A stretch of DNA of 48,628 nt from Alphaproteobacteria bacterium (lineage in GTDB: Bacteria; Pseudomonadota; Alphaproteobacteria; JACZXZ01): contig DASPOR010000081.1 in the NCBI GenBank assembly GCA_035625915.1, positions 1 through 48,628 on the forward strand, read 5' to 3'. Under the pieces are notes generated by a model, which ran no database searches, was not told where the DNA came from, and worked only from the letters and a program-made list of their open reading frames with translations. A program made the position numbers and the translations under genes. This document shows positions 1 through 8,648 of this stretch, piece by piece (position 1 is the first letter of the stretch; each line of letters opens with the position of its first letter).

Positions 1-1189
1 GCGGTCCAGGCCCGGCTGAAAAATCACCGCGCCCCGGCGCAATCGTCTCGACTGGCAAGACACTGCGCAGCGGGACGTATTCGCCGAACGGCACCAGGTG
101 GAATTTGTCGTAGCGCGCGACGACGCGCCCCTCCTGGTCAAGCGCTTCGAGGCTATTGTAGTAGCGATAGGCGCTGCCATCCGGGCCCGGCCCGTCTTCG
201 CGCGGCGTGCGGCGGAGCGTTCCGGTCAGAAGCAAGCCGCCCTTCGGCACGACACTCACAAGTGCATCGCGAAGCTGTACATCCTCATCGAGGAAGAACG
301 GTCCGATGCTCGTCTCCGGCCAAACGATGTCGGTGATCCGTTCGCGGCCGGGGCCGTTGCTCAGGCGTATCGCGGTCAGGAGATTGTCGCGCACACGTTC
401 GGCTTGCCACTTGTCCGCTTGCTCGATGTTAGGCTGCACGAGACGAAGCTCGACGCCGGGCACCATCGCCGTTGTGGCATTCGCGAGGCGGGCGGCACCG
501 CCGCACCAGAGCGCCGCCGCGACCAGGATCGCCCCAAGGATCGGGAGCCAGGGCCGGCGCACGGCATCCGGTCCGCCCAGTGCCGCCGGCAAGGCGCCGA
601 TCAGGACCGTCACGAGGCTGAGGCCATAGATTCCGACGACGGACGCGAATTGGATCGGCGCGTCGGCAATCGTCCAGGTGTAGCCGATCAGGTTCCACGG
701 AAAACCCGAGAGTGCGTGTCCCCTGACCCATTCGAATACCGTCCAGGCAAGGGCGAGTGCGAAGACGCGTCCTAGTCCCTTGGCGCGGCACATGCGCAAT
801 GCGACAAGTGCAAAGCCCGAATAGATCGCCATCCCAGCCGAAAGCCCCCCGGTCGCAAACGGGATCATCCAGCCGAATTGCGCGATATCGACCGCCATCG
901 CAATTCCGACCCAATAGAGCCCGACGAGGAAAAAGCCGAAGCCGAACCACCAGCCGAGTGCGAATGCGGCCTTGAGCGTCTCGATACCGTCGGACAGCCA
1001 GAGGAGTCCCGTGAACGCCGGGACGATGAGGGGGGTCGCATAAAAGGGCGGCAATGCAAGGGCGGCGCAAATGCCGAGGAGAAACGCCAGACCGTATCGC
1101 CGAATCCCCCTGCGGGCCGCAACACGCGCTGAGAGGTCGACGAGGCGCGCGCCGAGCCCCGCACCTAGCGCCACGCGCGCCATGGTCAT
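1..1189 (-). CDS. lnt: Apolipoprotein N-acyltransferase Lnt (3' end beyond window)
   Basis: Inner-membrane enzyme that adds the third acyl chain to bacterial lipoproteins, taking the acyl group from phospholipid. Translating the minus strand gives about 396 codons starting with hydrophobic segments (LLGICAALALPPF, then GWWFGFGFFLVGLYWVG), followed by the nitrilase-like periplasmic domain. The catalytic Glu lies in WPETSIG and the catalytic Lys in YDKFHLVPFGEYVP; the nucleophilic Cys and the last membrane helix lie past base 1. The ATG at 1187-1189 overlaps the corC stop as ATGA, so the two genes are translationally coupled. A second in-frame ATG at 1183 is possible. The longer open frames drawn over this region in other frames are not the gene. 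Confidence 0.93.
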   Translation of the reverse strand, partial: MTMARVALGAGLGARLVDLSARVAARRGIRRYGLAFLLGICAALALPPFYATPLIVPAFTGLLWLSDGIETLKAAFALGWWFGFGFFLVGLYWVGIAMAVDIAQFGWMIPFATGGLSAGMAIYSGFALVALRMCRAKGLGRVFALALAWTVFEWVRGHALSGFPWNLIGYTWTIADAPIQFASVVGIYGLSLVTVLIGALPAALGGPDAVRRPWLPILGAILVAAALWCGGAARLANATTAMVPGVELRLVQPNIEQADKWQAERVRDNLLTAIRLSNGPGRERITDIVWPETSIGPFFLDEDVQLRDALVSVVPKGGLLLTGTLRRTPREDGPGPDGSAYRYYNSLEALDQEGRVVARYDKFHLVPFGEYVPLRSVLPVETIAPGRGDFSAGPGP

Positions 1190-2127
1190 GAGGCAGCCGG
1201 CGGTAGTTGAGGAGCCTTGCGCACGCGCAGGCGCTTGATACGCCGCGCGTCGGCATCGATCACTTCGAATTCGTAGCCCGCGGGGTGGCCGATGATCTCG
1301 CCGCGCGCCGGCACGCGGCCGGCCAGGGCCGCAACGAGGCCACCGAGCGTGTCGACCTCTTCATGGGTGTCGTCGAGCGGGATTTTGCCCACGCGCTCCT
1401 CGAACGTCTCGATTTCGACGCGCCCATCCACGAGGAAGGTTCCATTCGGCAATTCCTGGATCATCGGCCTAGGATCGACATCGTGCTCATCCTCGATCTC
1501 GCCGACGATTTCCTCGACCAGGTCCTCGATCGTGACGATGCCGTCGATCCCGCCGAACTCGTCGACGACGAGCGCCAAATGATGACGCGTCGCCCTCATC
1601 TTGAGCAGGAGATCGAGCACGCGCATCGACGGCACGATGAAGAGCACGGGCCGCATGATCTTCGCGATTCGAAATTCGCTCTCGCGGCCCCACCAGGCGA
1701 GGACATCCTTGATGTGAACCATGCCGACGACGTCGTCGAGGGTCTCGCGATAGACGGGCATGCGCGAGTGAGCCTCCGTGCCCATCACGCGCGTCAGCTC
1801 GTCGAGCGAAAGCGTGTGTTCGACCGCGACGATGTCGGCGCGCGGCACCATGACGTCAGCGACCGTCAGGTCGTGCAGCTTCAAGATGTTCGCAAGAAGG
1901 GCGCGCTCCTGCGGATCGATTTCAGCGCCCGTCGCATCGGTCTCCTCGATGAGCTCGCCGAGCGCTTCGCGCAAGCCCGATTCGCCGTTGCGCGTCCGAC
2001 GCACCCCGGTGAGCCATTGGCGCAGAATCCGAAACGGCGAAACGTCGCGCTCAGCCTCGTCGCCCGCCGTTTCGGACGCGGGTTTGGCGCCAGCATGCGC
2101 CGCATCGTCCAACAGCCGATCAGCCAT
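1186..2127 (-). CDS. corC: HlyC/CorC-family CBS-domain protein
   Basis: A 313-residue protein with a paired CBS (Bateman) domain introduced by the family signature [13 protein letters not shown] (about residues 93-105). The second CBS unit contains [24 protein letters not shown], and a CorC_HlyC transporter-associated domain follows. It has no DUF21 membrane domain, so this is the soluble CorC form. CorC has been linked to Mg/Co efflux and to membrane integrity, but its biochemical role is unsettled. It lies between ybeY (21-bp gap) and lnt (4-base overlap), the usual gene order in proteobacteria. The start ATG at 2127 is preceded by a weak AGGGG. Confidence 0.92.
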   Translation of the reverse strand: MADRLLDDAAHAGAKPASETAGDEAERDVSPFRILRQWLTGVRRTRNGESGLREALGELIEETDATGAEIDPQERALLANILKLHDLTVADVMVPRADIVAVEHTLSLDELTRVMGTEAHSRMPVYRETLDDVVGMVHIKDVLAWWGRESEFRIAKIMRPVLFIVPSMRVLDLLLKMRATRHHLALVVDEFGGIDGIVTIEDLVEEIVGEIEDEHDVDPRPMIQELPNGTFLVDGRVEIETFEERVGKIPLDDTHEEVDTLGGLVAALAGRVPARGEIIGHPAGYEFEVIDADARRIKRLRVRKAPQLPPAAS

Positions 2128-2148
2128 GGGTCGGAACCCCTGCGACCG

Positions 2149-2820
2149 TCATTTCCCGCCCCTTCCGCGCACGGGTGCTGCGCGCGTTTCAATTCTTGGC
2201 GTCGTGCGCGCGGATCCGGGTGCCCGGCACCTATCGGCGACGCCCGGTCTCGACGTCGCCCGCCGCCGGGCGGCGTGCGAATTGGCGCCGTAAGGATCGG
2301 CGATGCCGAGACGAGCCAATATCAAAACCTCCAAACCTTCCATCCGCCGCGCCTCAGCGAGCCTATCATGATCATAGCCAAGGAGATGGAGCGTGCCATG
2401 TACAATGAGATGGACAAGGTGATGATCGAGCGGCTTGGCTTGGGCGGCCGCCTCGGCGCGGGTCGTCTCGAACGCCACGACGACGTCCCCGAGCAGTAAC
2501 GGACGGCGGTCGGGAGCGGCAGTCGCCGCCCGTCGCTTGCGCAACGTCGGGCCGCCCGGTTCCGCCGTGGGAAACGAGAGAACGTTCGTTGCTTTGTCCC
2601 GCTTGCGGTATGTGCGGTTCAGCGTGCGCACGAGCCGGTCGTCGGCAAGCGCCAAACTAATCTCGACGCGCGGCGGCAACTTGCATCCGTCGACCCGCGC
2701 GCTCGCGACGGCTGCCTTCGCCGCGCGCCGGACCAATTCTTCGTGCTCGGGCACGGCGGCGGACCATGCCGAAGTCAGGATCGCGATTTCGATCCGGGTT
2801 GTCGCTCGGACGGCCGTCAT
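2149..2820 (-). CDS. ybeY: Endoribonuclease YbeY
   Basis: Metal-dependent single-strand endoribonuclease involved in 16S rRNA 3' maturation and 70S quality control. The metal-binding motif H-x3-H-x5-H is intact in VHGTLHLLGYDH, and NRTYRKRDKATNVLSFP is the family hallmark. At 223 residues it is longer than the usual 150-170. The extra length comes from a basic insertion (LRKRRAATAAPDRR) before LLGDVV and from an Arg/Ala-rich tail of about 45 residues that looks disordered. Its ATG overlaps the phoH stop as ATGA, so it is coupled to phoH. Confidence 0.93.
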   Translation of the reverse strand: MTAVRATTRIEIAILTSAWSAAVPEHEELVRRAAKAAVASARVDGCKLPPRVEISLALADDRLVRTLNRTYRKRDKATNVLSFPTAEPGGPTLRKRRAATAAPDRRPLLLGDVVVAFETTRAEAAAQAKPLDHHLVHLIVHGTLHLLGYDHDRLAEARRMEGLEVLILARLGIADPYGANSHAARRRATSRPGVADRCRAPGSARTTPRIETRAAPVRGRGGK

Positions 2821-3836
2821 GATTCGCCCATATCGCTCTTCCTGCGCCGCGTTTGCGCATTCTCGAGGAGGCGACGATCCTTTGCGTCATAGGCGCGCAC
2901 CACGCGCGTCACCATGGGATGGCGCACCACGTCCGCGTCGGTGAAGCGAATGAATGTGATGCCGTCGACACCCTTGAGCACTTCGACCGCGTCCGCGAGA
3001 CCCGAGCGCGCGCCGAGCGGCAAGTCGATCTGAGTCAAGTCGCCGGTCACGGCCATGCGGGAGTTCTCGCCAAGGCGCGTGAGGAACATCTTCATCTGCA
3101 CGGGTGTGGTGTTCTGCGCTTCGTCGAGGATCACGAACGCATTCGAAAGCGTGCGTCCGCGCATGAAGGCAAGCGGTGCGATTTCGATCTCGCCGTTCGC
3201 GAGCCGCTTCATCACCTGATCCGCCGGCAGCATATCGTAAAGCGCGTCATAGAGCGGGCGCAGGTAGGGGTCGACCTTGTCGCGCACGTCGCCCGGCAAA
3301 AAGCCAAGCCGTTCGCCGGCCTCGACCGCGGGCCGCGAAAGGATGATGCGGTCCACTTTGCCGCTCGTCATCAAGGTGACGGCCATCGCGACCGCAAGAT
3401 AGGTCTTGCCCGTCCCTGCGGGTCCGAGACCGAACACGAGCTCGTAGGATTGGAGCGACTTCATATATTCGGCCTGTGTGGGCGAACGGGGTGCGATCAC
3501 CCGCCGGCGGGTGGCGAGCTCGATTTCCGGTTCCGCCGACCCAGCACCGCCGCGTGAGGCGAGACGCAGTGCTGCATCGACCTCGTGGAGGTCGACATCC
3601 TTGCCGCTCTTGAGGCGGCGATAAAGGCTGCGGATGGCCTCCCGCGCCGTTTCAATACCGTCTGCCGGCCCCTGGATCGAAAGCTGGTTGCCGCGCTGGC
3701 TGAGCTCGACGCCGAGCTGTTGTTCGATTCGCGCGAGGTGCTGATCGTGCTCGCCAAAGAGCCGCGGCAGCAATCGATTGTCCTCGAACTGCAAACGAAC
3801 GGGAGCGCCTTCGCGCTCGGGCGGGCGCGTCCTCAC
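2817..3836 (-). CDS. phoH: PhoH-family ATPase
   Basis: Cytoplasmic P-loop ATPase of the PhoH/YbeZ type, thought to work with YbeY in RNA metabolism. The chosen start is the GTG at 3836, which overlaps the miaB stop as GTGA and gives 339 residues, the family's usual length. A longer in-frame reading through miaB is an artefact of high GC. The N-terminal KH-like part (about residues 10-80) precedes the Walker A GPAGTGKT and the Walker [29 protein letters not shown] and [11 protein letters not shown] are family signatures. It is co-transcribed with miaB and ybeY. Confidence 0.93.
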   Translation of the reverse strand: MRTRPPEREGAPVRLQFEDNRLLPRLFGEHDQHLARIEQQLGVELSQRGNQLSIQGPADGIETAREAIRSLYRRLKSGKDVDLHEVDAALRLASRGGAGSAEPEIELATRRRVIAPRSPTQAEYMKSLQSYELVFGLGPAGTGKTYLAVAMAVTLMTSGKVDRIILSRPAVEAGERLGFLPGDVRDKVDPYLRPLYDALYDMLPADQVMKRLANGEIEIAPLAFMRGRTLSNAFVILDEAQNTTPVQMKMFLTRLGENSRMAVTGDLTQIDLPLGARSGLADAVEVLKGVDGITFIRFTDADVVRHPMVTRVVRAYDAKDRRLLENAQTRRRKSDMGES

Positions 3837-5269
3837 GCGATGATCCTCACGTCCTCCCCTCGATCCGCGGGTGTCGGTGCTGGTGCCGGCCGTCCTGCGC
3901 AAGCGTGCACGAAACCGAGGTCGGCCCCGGCAAGCGTTCCCGTCACGCTGACGGCGTGGGCCGCCGAGATTTCGACGTCGACGATCGAGCCAACCAGCGC
4001 CTCGGATGCTTCGACGTGGATGGCCTGCATATAAGGCGTGCGCCCGGCAAGCTGGCCGCTGTGGCGGCCGCGGCGCTCGAGCAGCACGGGAAGTCGGCGA
4101 CCCACGGTCTTGCTGTTGAATTCGCGCTGTTGCGCGGTGATAAGGTCCTGAAGCCGCGCGAGGCGCTCTTCCTTTATCGGATCGGGCAACTGGCGCTCCA
4201 TGATCGCGGCGGGTGTTCCAGGGCGCGGACTGTATTTGAAGGAATAGGCCTGCGCGAAGGTCACCTTGCGCACGAGGGCGAGCGTTGCCTCGAAATCGGC
4301 GTCGCTTTCGCCGGGGAAACCGACGATGAAATCGGACGAGAGCGCCATATCCGGCCGCACGGAGCGCAGACGTTCGACCGTGCGCAGATAATCCCCGACC
4401 CGATGGCGCCGGTTCATCGCCTCCAGAATGCGGTCGGAGCCCGATTGCACCGGCAGGTGCAGGAACGGCATGAGTTGAGGGATATCGCGATGCGCCGAGA
4501 TCAGTTCCTCGTCCATGTCGCGGGGATGGGACGTCGTGTAGCGAATGCGCGCAAGCCCCTCGATCCCGGCAAGATGGCGGATGAGCCGGCCGAGGCCCCA
4601 GCTCGGGGCGCCGGCATCGGCGACGCCGTGATAGGCGTTCACATTCTGGCCGAGAAGTACCAACTCGCGCGCACCGCCTGCCACGAGTTGACGCGCCTCC
4701 CCCGTCACAGCACCGACGGGGCGCGAATACTCGGCCCCTCGCGTGTATGGAACCACGCAGAATGTGCAAAACCGATCGCATCCCTCCTGGATGGTGAGAA
4801 AAGCGGAGGGCCCTCGTACCCCCCTCGCACGCGGCAGCTCGTCGAATTTGCGCTCGACGTCGAAGTCCGTCTCGAGGAGAGTGCGGCCGCCCTTTCCAGT
4901 GCCAACGATGCGCGCCACCATCTCGGGCAACCGGTGGTACGACTGGGGCCCGACAACCATGTCGACGGCCGGCTGGCGGCGCATGATCTCCGCGCCTTCG
5001 GCCTGTGCAACGCATCCTGCCACGGCGATGATCAGCTCCCCACCCGTTCCCTGCCGCGCCTCCTTGATGGCACGCAACCGGCCGAGTTCGGAATAGACCT
5101 TCTCCGCAGCCTTTTCTCGAATATGGCATGTGTTGAGGATCACGATGTCCGCGTCGTCGGGCGAAGCGGTCGCCGCAAATCCGAGCGGAGCGAGAAGTTC
5201 CGCCATGCGCTCGGCGTCGTAGACGTTCATCTGACAACCGTAGCTTCTGATGAAAAGCTTGCGTATCAC
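3833..5269 (-). CDS. miaB: tRNA-2-methylthio-N6-dimethylallyladenosine synthase MiaB
   Basis: Radical-SAM methylthiotransferase that converts i6A37 to ms2i6A37 in tRNA. It has three parts: an N-terminal UPF0004 domain starting at [14 protein letters not shown] with cysteines for the auxiliary cluster, the radical-SAM motif CDRFCTFC (CxxxCxxC), and a C-terminal TRAM domain. I place the start at the GTG at 5269 (product starting [13 protein letters not shown]) because GAGGA lies 9 bases upstream. A TTG at 5278 is also in frame but sits directly on that GAGGA. This gives 478 residues. It lies 25 bp downstream of plsC. Confidence 0.95.
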   Translation of the reverse strand: MIRKLFIRSYGCQMNVYDAERMAELLAPLGFAATASPDDADIVILNTCHIREKAAEKVYSELGRLRAIKEARQGTGGELIIAVAGCVAQAEGAEIMRRQPAVDMVVGPQSYHRLPEMVARIVGTGKGGRTLLETDFDVERKFDELPRARGVRGPSAFLTIQEGCDRFCTFCVVPYTRGAEYSRPVGAVTGEARQLVAGGARELVLLGQNVNAYHGVADAGAPSWGLGRLIRHLAGIEGLARIRYTTSHPRDMDEELISAHRDIPQLMPFLHLPVQSGSDRILEAMNRRHRVGDYLRTVERLRSVRPDMALSSDFIVGFPGESDADFEATLALVRKVTFAQAYSFKYSPRPGTPAAIMERQLPDPIKEERLARLQDLITAQQREFNSKTVGRRLPVLLERRGRHSGQLAGRTPYMQAIHVEASEALVGSIVDVEISAAHAVSVTGTLAGADLGFVHACAGRPAPAPTPADRGEDVRIIA

Positions 5270-5294
5270 GCCCCCCAATCCTCGTCCCGCTTAC

Positions 5295-6116
5295 TCATCC
5301 CGCCCCGACGACGGCGCCTTCCGGTGGCTCGGACACGGGCGCGCGCCCTGACAATGCTCGTGCCACACCTGTCGAAACGCGCCTGAAGCAATAATCCGCA
5401 AGCGTCTTGCGGGAAAGAAAGGCCTCGTGCGGAGCGGGCGGATGAAATTCGACGACAACCGTCAAGACACCGAGGGTCGCGACACGCCATATGTGCGTCG
5501 CCATTTCCATGTCGCCGTACCATGCATAGAAAGGCCGCAGGAACCGGCCGAGCGGCATGCCGTCAAGGGCCACGTAACTGACCGAAACCGGCTGCACGGT
5601 GAGTGGGACGCCGCCGATCGTTTCGTTCGCTACGGCGAAGAGCGCACTCTTGAACGGCAGCACGCGATTGCCGTCGTTGCTGGTACCCTCGGGGAAAAGG
5701 ACCAAGGCTTCGCGTGCGGCAAGCCGCTCGCCGATCTCGTCGCGCTGAACAGCCGCCTGCCGCCGTTCGCGCACCACGAAGACAGTGCGCTGCAGCTTCG
5801 CAAGAAGACCGAATAGCGGCCAATTCGCCACCTCGCTCTTCGCCACAAACGAACAGGGAATGAGCGACGCAAGCACCATGATGTCGAGGTACGAGGTGTG
5901 ATTGCACACGAAGAGGGCGGGACGACCCGGCGCTCGCACCCCGCGCACCTCGACCTCGATTCCGAAGATGCGGCAGCACGAGCGATGATAGAAGACCGGC
6001 AAGGTCTCCCTCAGCCGCCAGCCGAACGTCACTGCCAACGCCTGTACGGGAATGAGCACGACCGTCCAGCCGATATAGAGCAGCAGTCGGACGAAGCCAC
6101 GCAGCGGCGAACCCAT
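5295..6116 (-). CDS. 1-acyl-glycerol-3-phosphate acyltransferase-type enzyme (PlsC/OlsA)
   Basis: Membrane-associated acyltransferase of the LPLAT family. The catalytic HX4D motif is NHTSYLD and the glycerol-phosphate-binding motif is FPEGTSNDG. One N-terminal membrane helix is visible (LLLYIGWTVVLIPVQALAV). In 273 residues no other domain appears. It begins 4 bases after the olsB stop, so the two should be translated together. In several alphaproteobacteria a PlsC homologue next to OlsB is OlsA, which adds the second acyl chain of ornithine lipid; that role is inferred from position. Ordinary phosphatidate synthesis (PlsC) is the alternative, and sequence alone does not separate them. Confidence 0.9.
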   Translation of the reverse strand: MGSPLRGFVRLLLYIGWTVVLIPVQALAVTFGWRLRETLPVFYHRSCCRIFGIEVEVRGVRAPGRPALFVCNHTSYLDIMVLASLIPCSFVAKSEVANWPLFGLLAKLQRTVFVVRERRQAAVQRDEIGERLAAREALVLFPEGTSNDGNRVLPFKSALFAVANETIGGVPLTVQPVSVSYVALDGMPLGRFLRPFYAWYGDMEMATHIWRVATLGVLTVVVEFHPPAPHEAFLSRKTLADYCFRRVSTGVARALSGRAPVSEPPEGAVVGAG

Positions 6117-6120
6117 GGTA

Positions 6121-6960
6121 TTAATCCAGTGTCCCTCCGCCCTTGGCGCGGTCGATCGAGAAATGTTCGCGATATTTCTCGGTGACCCAACCGGTCTTTA
6201 CCAGGATCAGTACGTCGGTCGTGTTGAATTGGTGATCGATCACCGCACCGTCACCGACAAAGCCACCGATCCGCAAATAGCCCTTGATCAAGGGCGGCAA
6301 TTCCGCAAGGGCGCGTTTTGGGTTTATTCCCGCCGGATCGAGCACGCGCATCTCGACATAACGTTCGGGAACCGCCCGCGCGCGCAAGCCGGGGGGTGCG
6401 AGATGGAAATGGTAGAGGTAGGTGAGCGCACTCGCATGTGCTTGCACATCGGTCCCGGGCAGACTGCCACACCCGAACATCAAGGCGACTTCGTGCCGCC
6501 ACACATAGTCCGCGATACCTTTCCAGAGAAGCTGCATGGTGCCGCGCGTACGGTAGTTGGCGTCGACGCAACTGCGCCCGAGCTCGAGAATTTCGCCCGG
6601 GTATTCCCTGAGCTGCGAGATATCGTATTCGTCCTCGCTGTAAAATTGGCCGACCTTGGATGCGGCACCTCGTCGGATCAGGCGATATGTGCCGACGACG
6701 CGCTCGGCCACGCCGATCCGGTCGTTGTCGATCACGAGCAAGTGGTCGCACACTTCGTCATATCGGTCGAAGTCGAGCCTGCGGGCCTCTATCTCAGGAG
6801 TCGGCCTTGCGGACATCTCCTGGTAAAACACGCGGTAGCGCAGCGCCATCGCCGCCTCGATCTCAGCGCGATCCGCGGCCAGACGAACCTCGAGGTTGCT
6901 GACGCGCGTGACCTCATCCGGTGCTGCGCGCGCGTTTCTAAGGCTGGTCACTTTGCTCAA
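6121..6960 (-). CDS. olsB: Ornithine-acyl-ACP N-acyltransferase (OlsB-like, GNAT fold)
   Basis: Member of the OlsB-type acetyltransferase family (Acetyltransf_5), which makes lyso-ornithine lipid from ornithine and 3-hydroxyacyl-ACP. Family features are RYRVFYQEMSA near residue 42, the core ILELGRSCVDANYRTRGTMQLLW and FGCGSLPGTD. Upstream in-frame starts reach into fur. I chose the TTG at 6960 because GGAGGAG ends 6 bases before it; a GTG at 6951 is too far from that site. This gives 279 residues, close to characterised OlsB proteins. It is directly coupled to the downstream plsC/olsA, and the pair suggests phosphorus-free membrane lipid synthesis. Confidence 0.85.
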   Translation of the reverse strand: MSKVTSLRNARAAPDEVTRVSNLEVRLAADRAEIEAAMALRYRVFYQEMSARPTPEIEARRLDFDRYDEVCDHLLVIDNDRIGVAERVVGTYRLIRRGAASKVGQFYSEDEYDISQLREYPGEILELGRSCVDANYRTRGTMQLLWKGIADYVWRHEVALMFGCGSLPGTDVQAHASALTYLYHFHLAPPGLRARAVPERYVEMRVLDPAGINPKRALAELPPLIKGYLRIGGFVGDGAVIDHQFNTTDVLILVKTGWVTEKYREHFSIDRAKGGGTLD

Positions 6961-7021
6961 GTCAATCTCCTCCCTGCTACAAGTGCCGTCTTGCGGGAGA
7001 GGAAAGTAAGGCAGGCACGTT

Positions 7022-7450
7022 TCATTTTTTCGACTTTCCCTCCGAGCCGCGCGGCACGCCGTAGAGTTCGAGTCGATGATCCACGAGGTCGTAGCCGAGC
7101 AGGCCCGCAACCTCGCGCTGCAACTGCTCGATCTTTTCATTGGTGAATTCGATCACCTTGCCAGTCTGCACATCGATCAAATGGTCATGGTGGGATTCGG
7201 GGATTTCCTCATAACGCGCTCGCCCGTCGCGAAAGTCATGTCGCTCCAGTATATTTGCTTCCTCGAAAAGGCGTACCGTTCGATACACGGTTGAAATGCT
7301 GATGTGCGGGTCGATCTGGATGGCGCGCCGGTAGACCTGCTCGACGTCGGGATGGTCGGCCGAGTCCGACAAAACCCGCGCAATCACCCTGCGCTGGTCG
7401 GTCATCTTCAATCCCTTGTCGGTGCAAAGCCGCTCGATGCGCGACGGCAT
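7022..7450 (-). CDS. fur: Fur-family metalloregulator (alphaproteobacterial Fur/Mur type)
   Basis: A 142-residue winged-helix repressor. The DNA-binding part is KMTDQRRVIARVL to ISISTVYRTVRLFEE (about residues 15-64), and the metal-sensing HHDHLID is at residues 87-93. In E. coli Fur the next residues carry a structural CxxC. Here the stretch reads DVQTGKVIEF with no cysteines, and the only Cys in the protein is residue 9. This is the pattern of the alphaproteobacterial Mur/Fur group, several of which respond to manganese and leave most iron control to Irr and RirA. Which metal this one senses is not visible. Its promoter region carries a perfect TATAAT. Confidence 0.92.
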   Translation of the reverse strand: MPSRIERLCTDKGLKMTDQRRVIARVLSDSADHPDVEQVYRRAIQIDPHISISTVYRTVRLFEEANILERHDFRDGRARYEEIPESHHDHLIDVQTGKVIEFTNEKIEQLQREVAGLLGYDLVDHRLELYGVPRGSEGKSKK

Positions 7451-7488
7451 GATTCAGTCCGCTCGCTCCCAATTCCGACCGTTAACGA

Positions 7489-7494
7489 ATTATA
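7489..7494 (-). promoter_or_regulatory. Candidate -10 element of fur
   Basis: On the minus strand these bases read TATAAT, 39 bases upstream of the fur ATG. No convincing -35 hexamer is found 16-18 bases upstream. The 8-base palindrome CGTTAACG (7480-7487) lies just downstream of the -10 and could be an operator or the transcription start zone. This is assigned by eye from consensus only. Confidence 0.4.
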
Positions 7495-7631
7495 GCCAAA
7501 AAGACCACACCCGCCTATCGCGTATCCGGGGCGGAATCGGCCGAGTAGAGAGCCCGTTTCAGTACGCGCCGCATCGCGTTAAGAAAAGCATCCGGTCGGG
7601 TCGGCCTTCGCTCATCCGAGCGGGGCGCTGT

Positions 7632-8054
7632 TCAGCCCCCGCGCCCGCCTTTACGTGCGCGAGTCCCGAGCCCGATCTCCTTAGCAAGACGGCTGCGCTG
7701 CCGCGCGTAATTGGGGGCCACCATCGGATAATCGCTCGGCAGGCCCCAACGCTCCCGATATTGCTCCGGCGTCAAGTTGTAGGCCGTCTTGAGGTGCCGC
7801 TTGAGCATTTTCAATTTCTTGCCGTCTTCGAGGCATACAATGTAGTCCGGCGTCACCGATTTCTTGACCGGGACCGCCGCTTGCGGCCGCTCCGGCACAA
7901 TTTCGAGTGGTTTATCCAGGCCCAGGAGGCTGGCATGTACGGATTTGATTAAACTAGGTAATTCATCGACCGCAATGGGATTTTTCGAGACATGCGCCGC
8001 GACGATTTTGGCGGTCAATGACAAGATTTCGCTTGGATTCGTTTGGTCGGCCAT
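7632..8054 (-). CDS. mucR: MucR/Ros-family transcriptional regulator
   Basis: A 140-residue protein of the Ros/MucR family, alphaproteobacterial regulators that bind AT-rich DNA and control surface polysaccharide, motility and virulence genes. The N-terminal half (residues 1-60) is the oligomerisation region. The finger-like domain spans about 71-130 and ends with YPMVAPNYARQRSRLAKEIGLG. In Ros the zinc ligands are C79, C82, H92 and H97. The aligned residues here are C74, D77, H87 and Y92, so only two of four remain. Some Ros homologues fold without zinc, so this can still be functional. It has its own well-formed promoter. Confidence 0.93.
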   Translation of the reverse strand: MADQTNPSEILSLTAKIVAAHVSKNPIAVDELPSLIKSVHASLLGLDKPLEIVPERPQAAVPVKKSVTPDYIVCLEDGKKLKMLKRHLKTAYNLTPEQYRERWGLPSDYPMVAPNYARQRSRLAKEIGLGTRARKGGRGG

Positions 8055-8086
8055 TATCCCCGGTCCTCTACGTGAACTTCTTCTTG

Positions 8087-8115
8087 GTTATAAATACTGT
8101 CGTCGTCTTTGACAA
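8087..8115 (-). promoter_or_regulatory. Sigma-70-type promoter of mucR
   Basis: Read on the minus strand, TTGTCA (8110-8115) and TATAAC (8087-8092) are separated by exactly 17 bases; each hexamer matches 5 of 6 consensus positions. The expected start of transcription is near 8080, which leaves a leader of about 26 bases containing GGGGAT before the mucR ATG at 8054. The surrounding 8055-8138 is clearly AT-richer than its neighbours, and MucR proteins bind AT-rich DNA, so autoregulation here is plausible. Confidence 0.65.
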
Positions 8116-8138
8116 CCTTCTTCTTTATCAGTTGAAAA

Positions 8139-8648
8139 TTAGGCTTTTGTACTGCTTGAACGATTTAATGGGCACATCAGGACAAGTGCATCGGTACTCG
8201 GCCGATCTTTCGCGCTCTGGTAGTAAGACTGGCGGCGGCCGACGGGGAAAAATCCGGCAGCGGCGTAAAGCCGCCGAGCGGGCGCGTTGTTTATAGCGAC
8301 TTCGAGATAGATCGCGTTGGCGCCGCGATCGGCCGCTTCTGTCGACGCGGCATCAAGCAGCGCCTTGGCGACGCCACGCTCCCTTGTGGCGACGTCGACG
8401 GCGATCGTCAGCACTTCGCATTCCTCGGCCGCAACGCGGCAAAGAATGAAGCCCGCAGGATGCACGGGCTCATCGGTGCTTGTCGCACCATGTGCGAGAA
8501 GGGCGAAGGTGCGGGGCATGGCCATGAGTTCCGCCAACGATGCGGCTGACCAAGGAACTTCGAAGGCGCGAGCGTGGAGTTCGGCAAGCAAATGCGCGTG
8601 CGCATCGGACGCGGGCAATATGCGCCATCGTGTCGCCGCCGCCCTCAT
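8139..8648 (-). CDS. rimI: Ribosomal-protein-alanine N-acetyltransferase RimI
   Basis: GNAT-fold acetyltransferase of the RimI type, which acetylates the N-terminal Ala of ribosomal protein S18. The acetyl-CoA-binding signature appears as VATRERGVAKALLDAA, followed by YLEVAINNAPARRLYAAAGFFPVGRRQSYY, a RimI hallmark. I start it at the ATG at 8648, which overlaps the tsaB stop as ATGA and gives 169 residues; an upstream in-frame ATG lies inside tsaB. tsaB-rimI is a common pair. Its target has not been shown, so another protein N-acetyltransferase activity is possible. Confidence 0.9.
   Translation of the reverse strand: MRAAATRWRILPASDAHAHLLAELHARAFEVPWSAASLAELMAMPRTFALLAHGATSTDEPVHPAGFILCRVAAEECEVLTIAVDVATRERGVAKALLDAASTEAADRGANAIYLEVAINNAPARRLYAAAGFFPVGRRQSYYQSAKDRPSTDALVLMCPLNRSSSTKA

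Noticed and set aside
2817-5237. A single 806-codon frame covering phoH and most of miaB
   Set aside because: Only the last 339 codons resemble PhoH. The upstream part is a shifted reading of miaB, and the GTGA overlap at 3833-3836 gives the natural phoH start.
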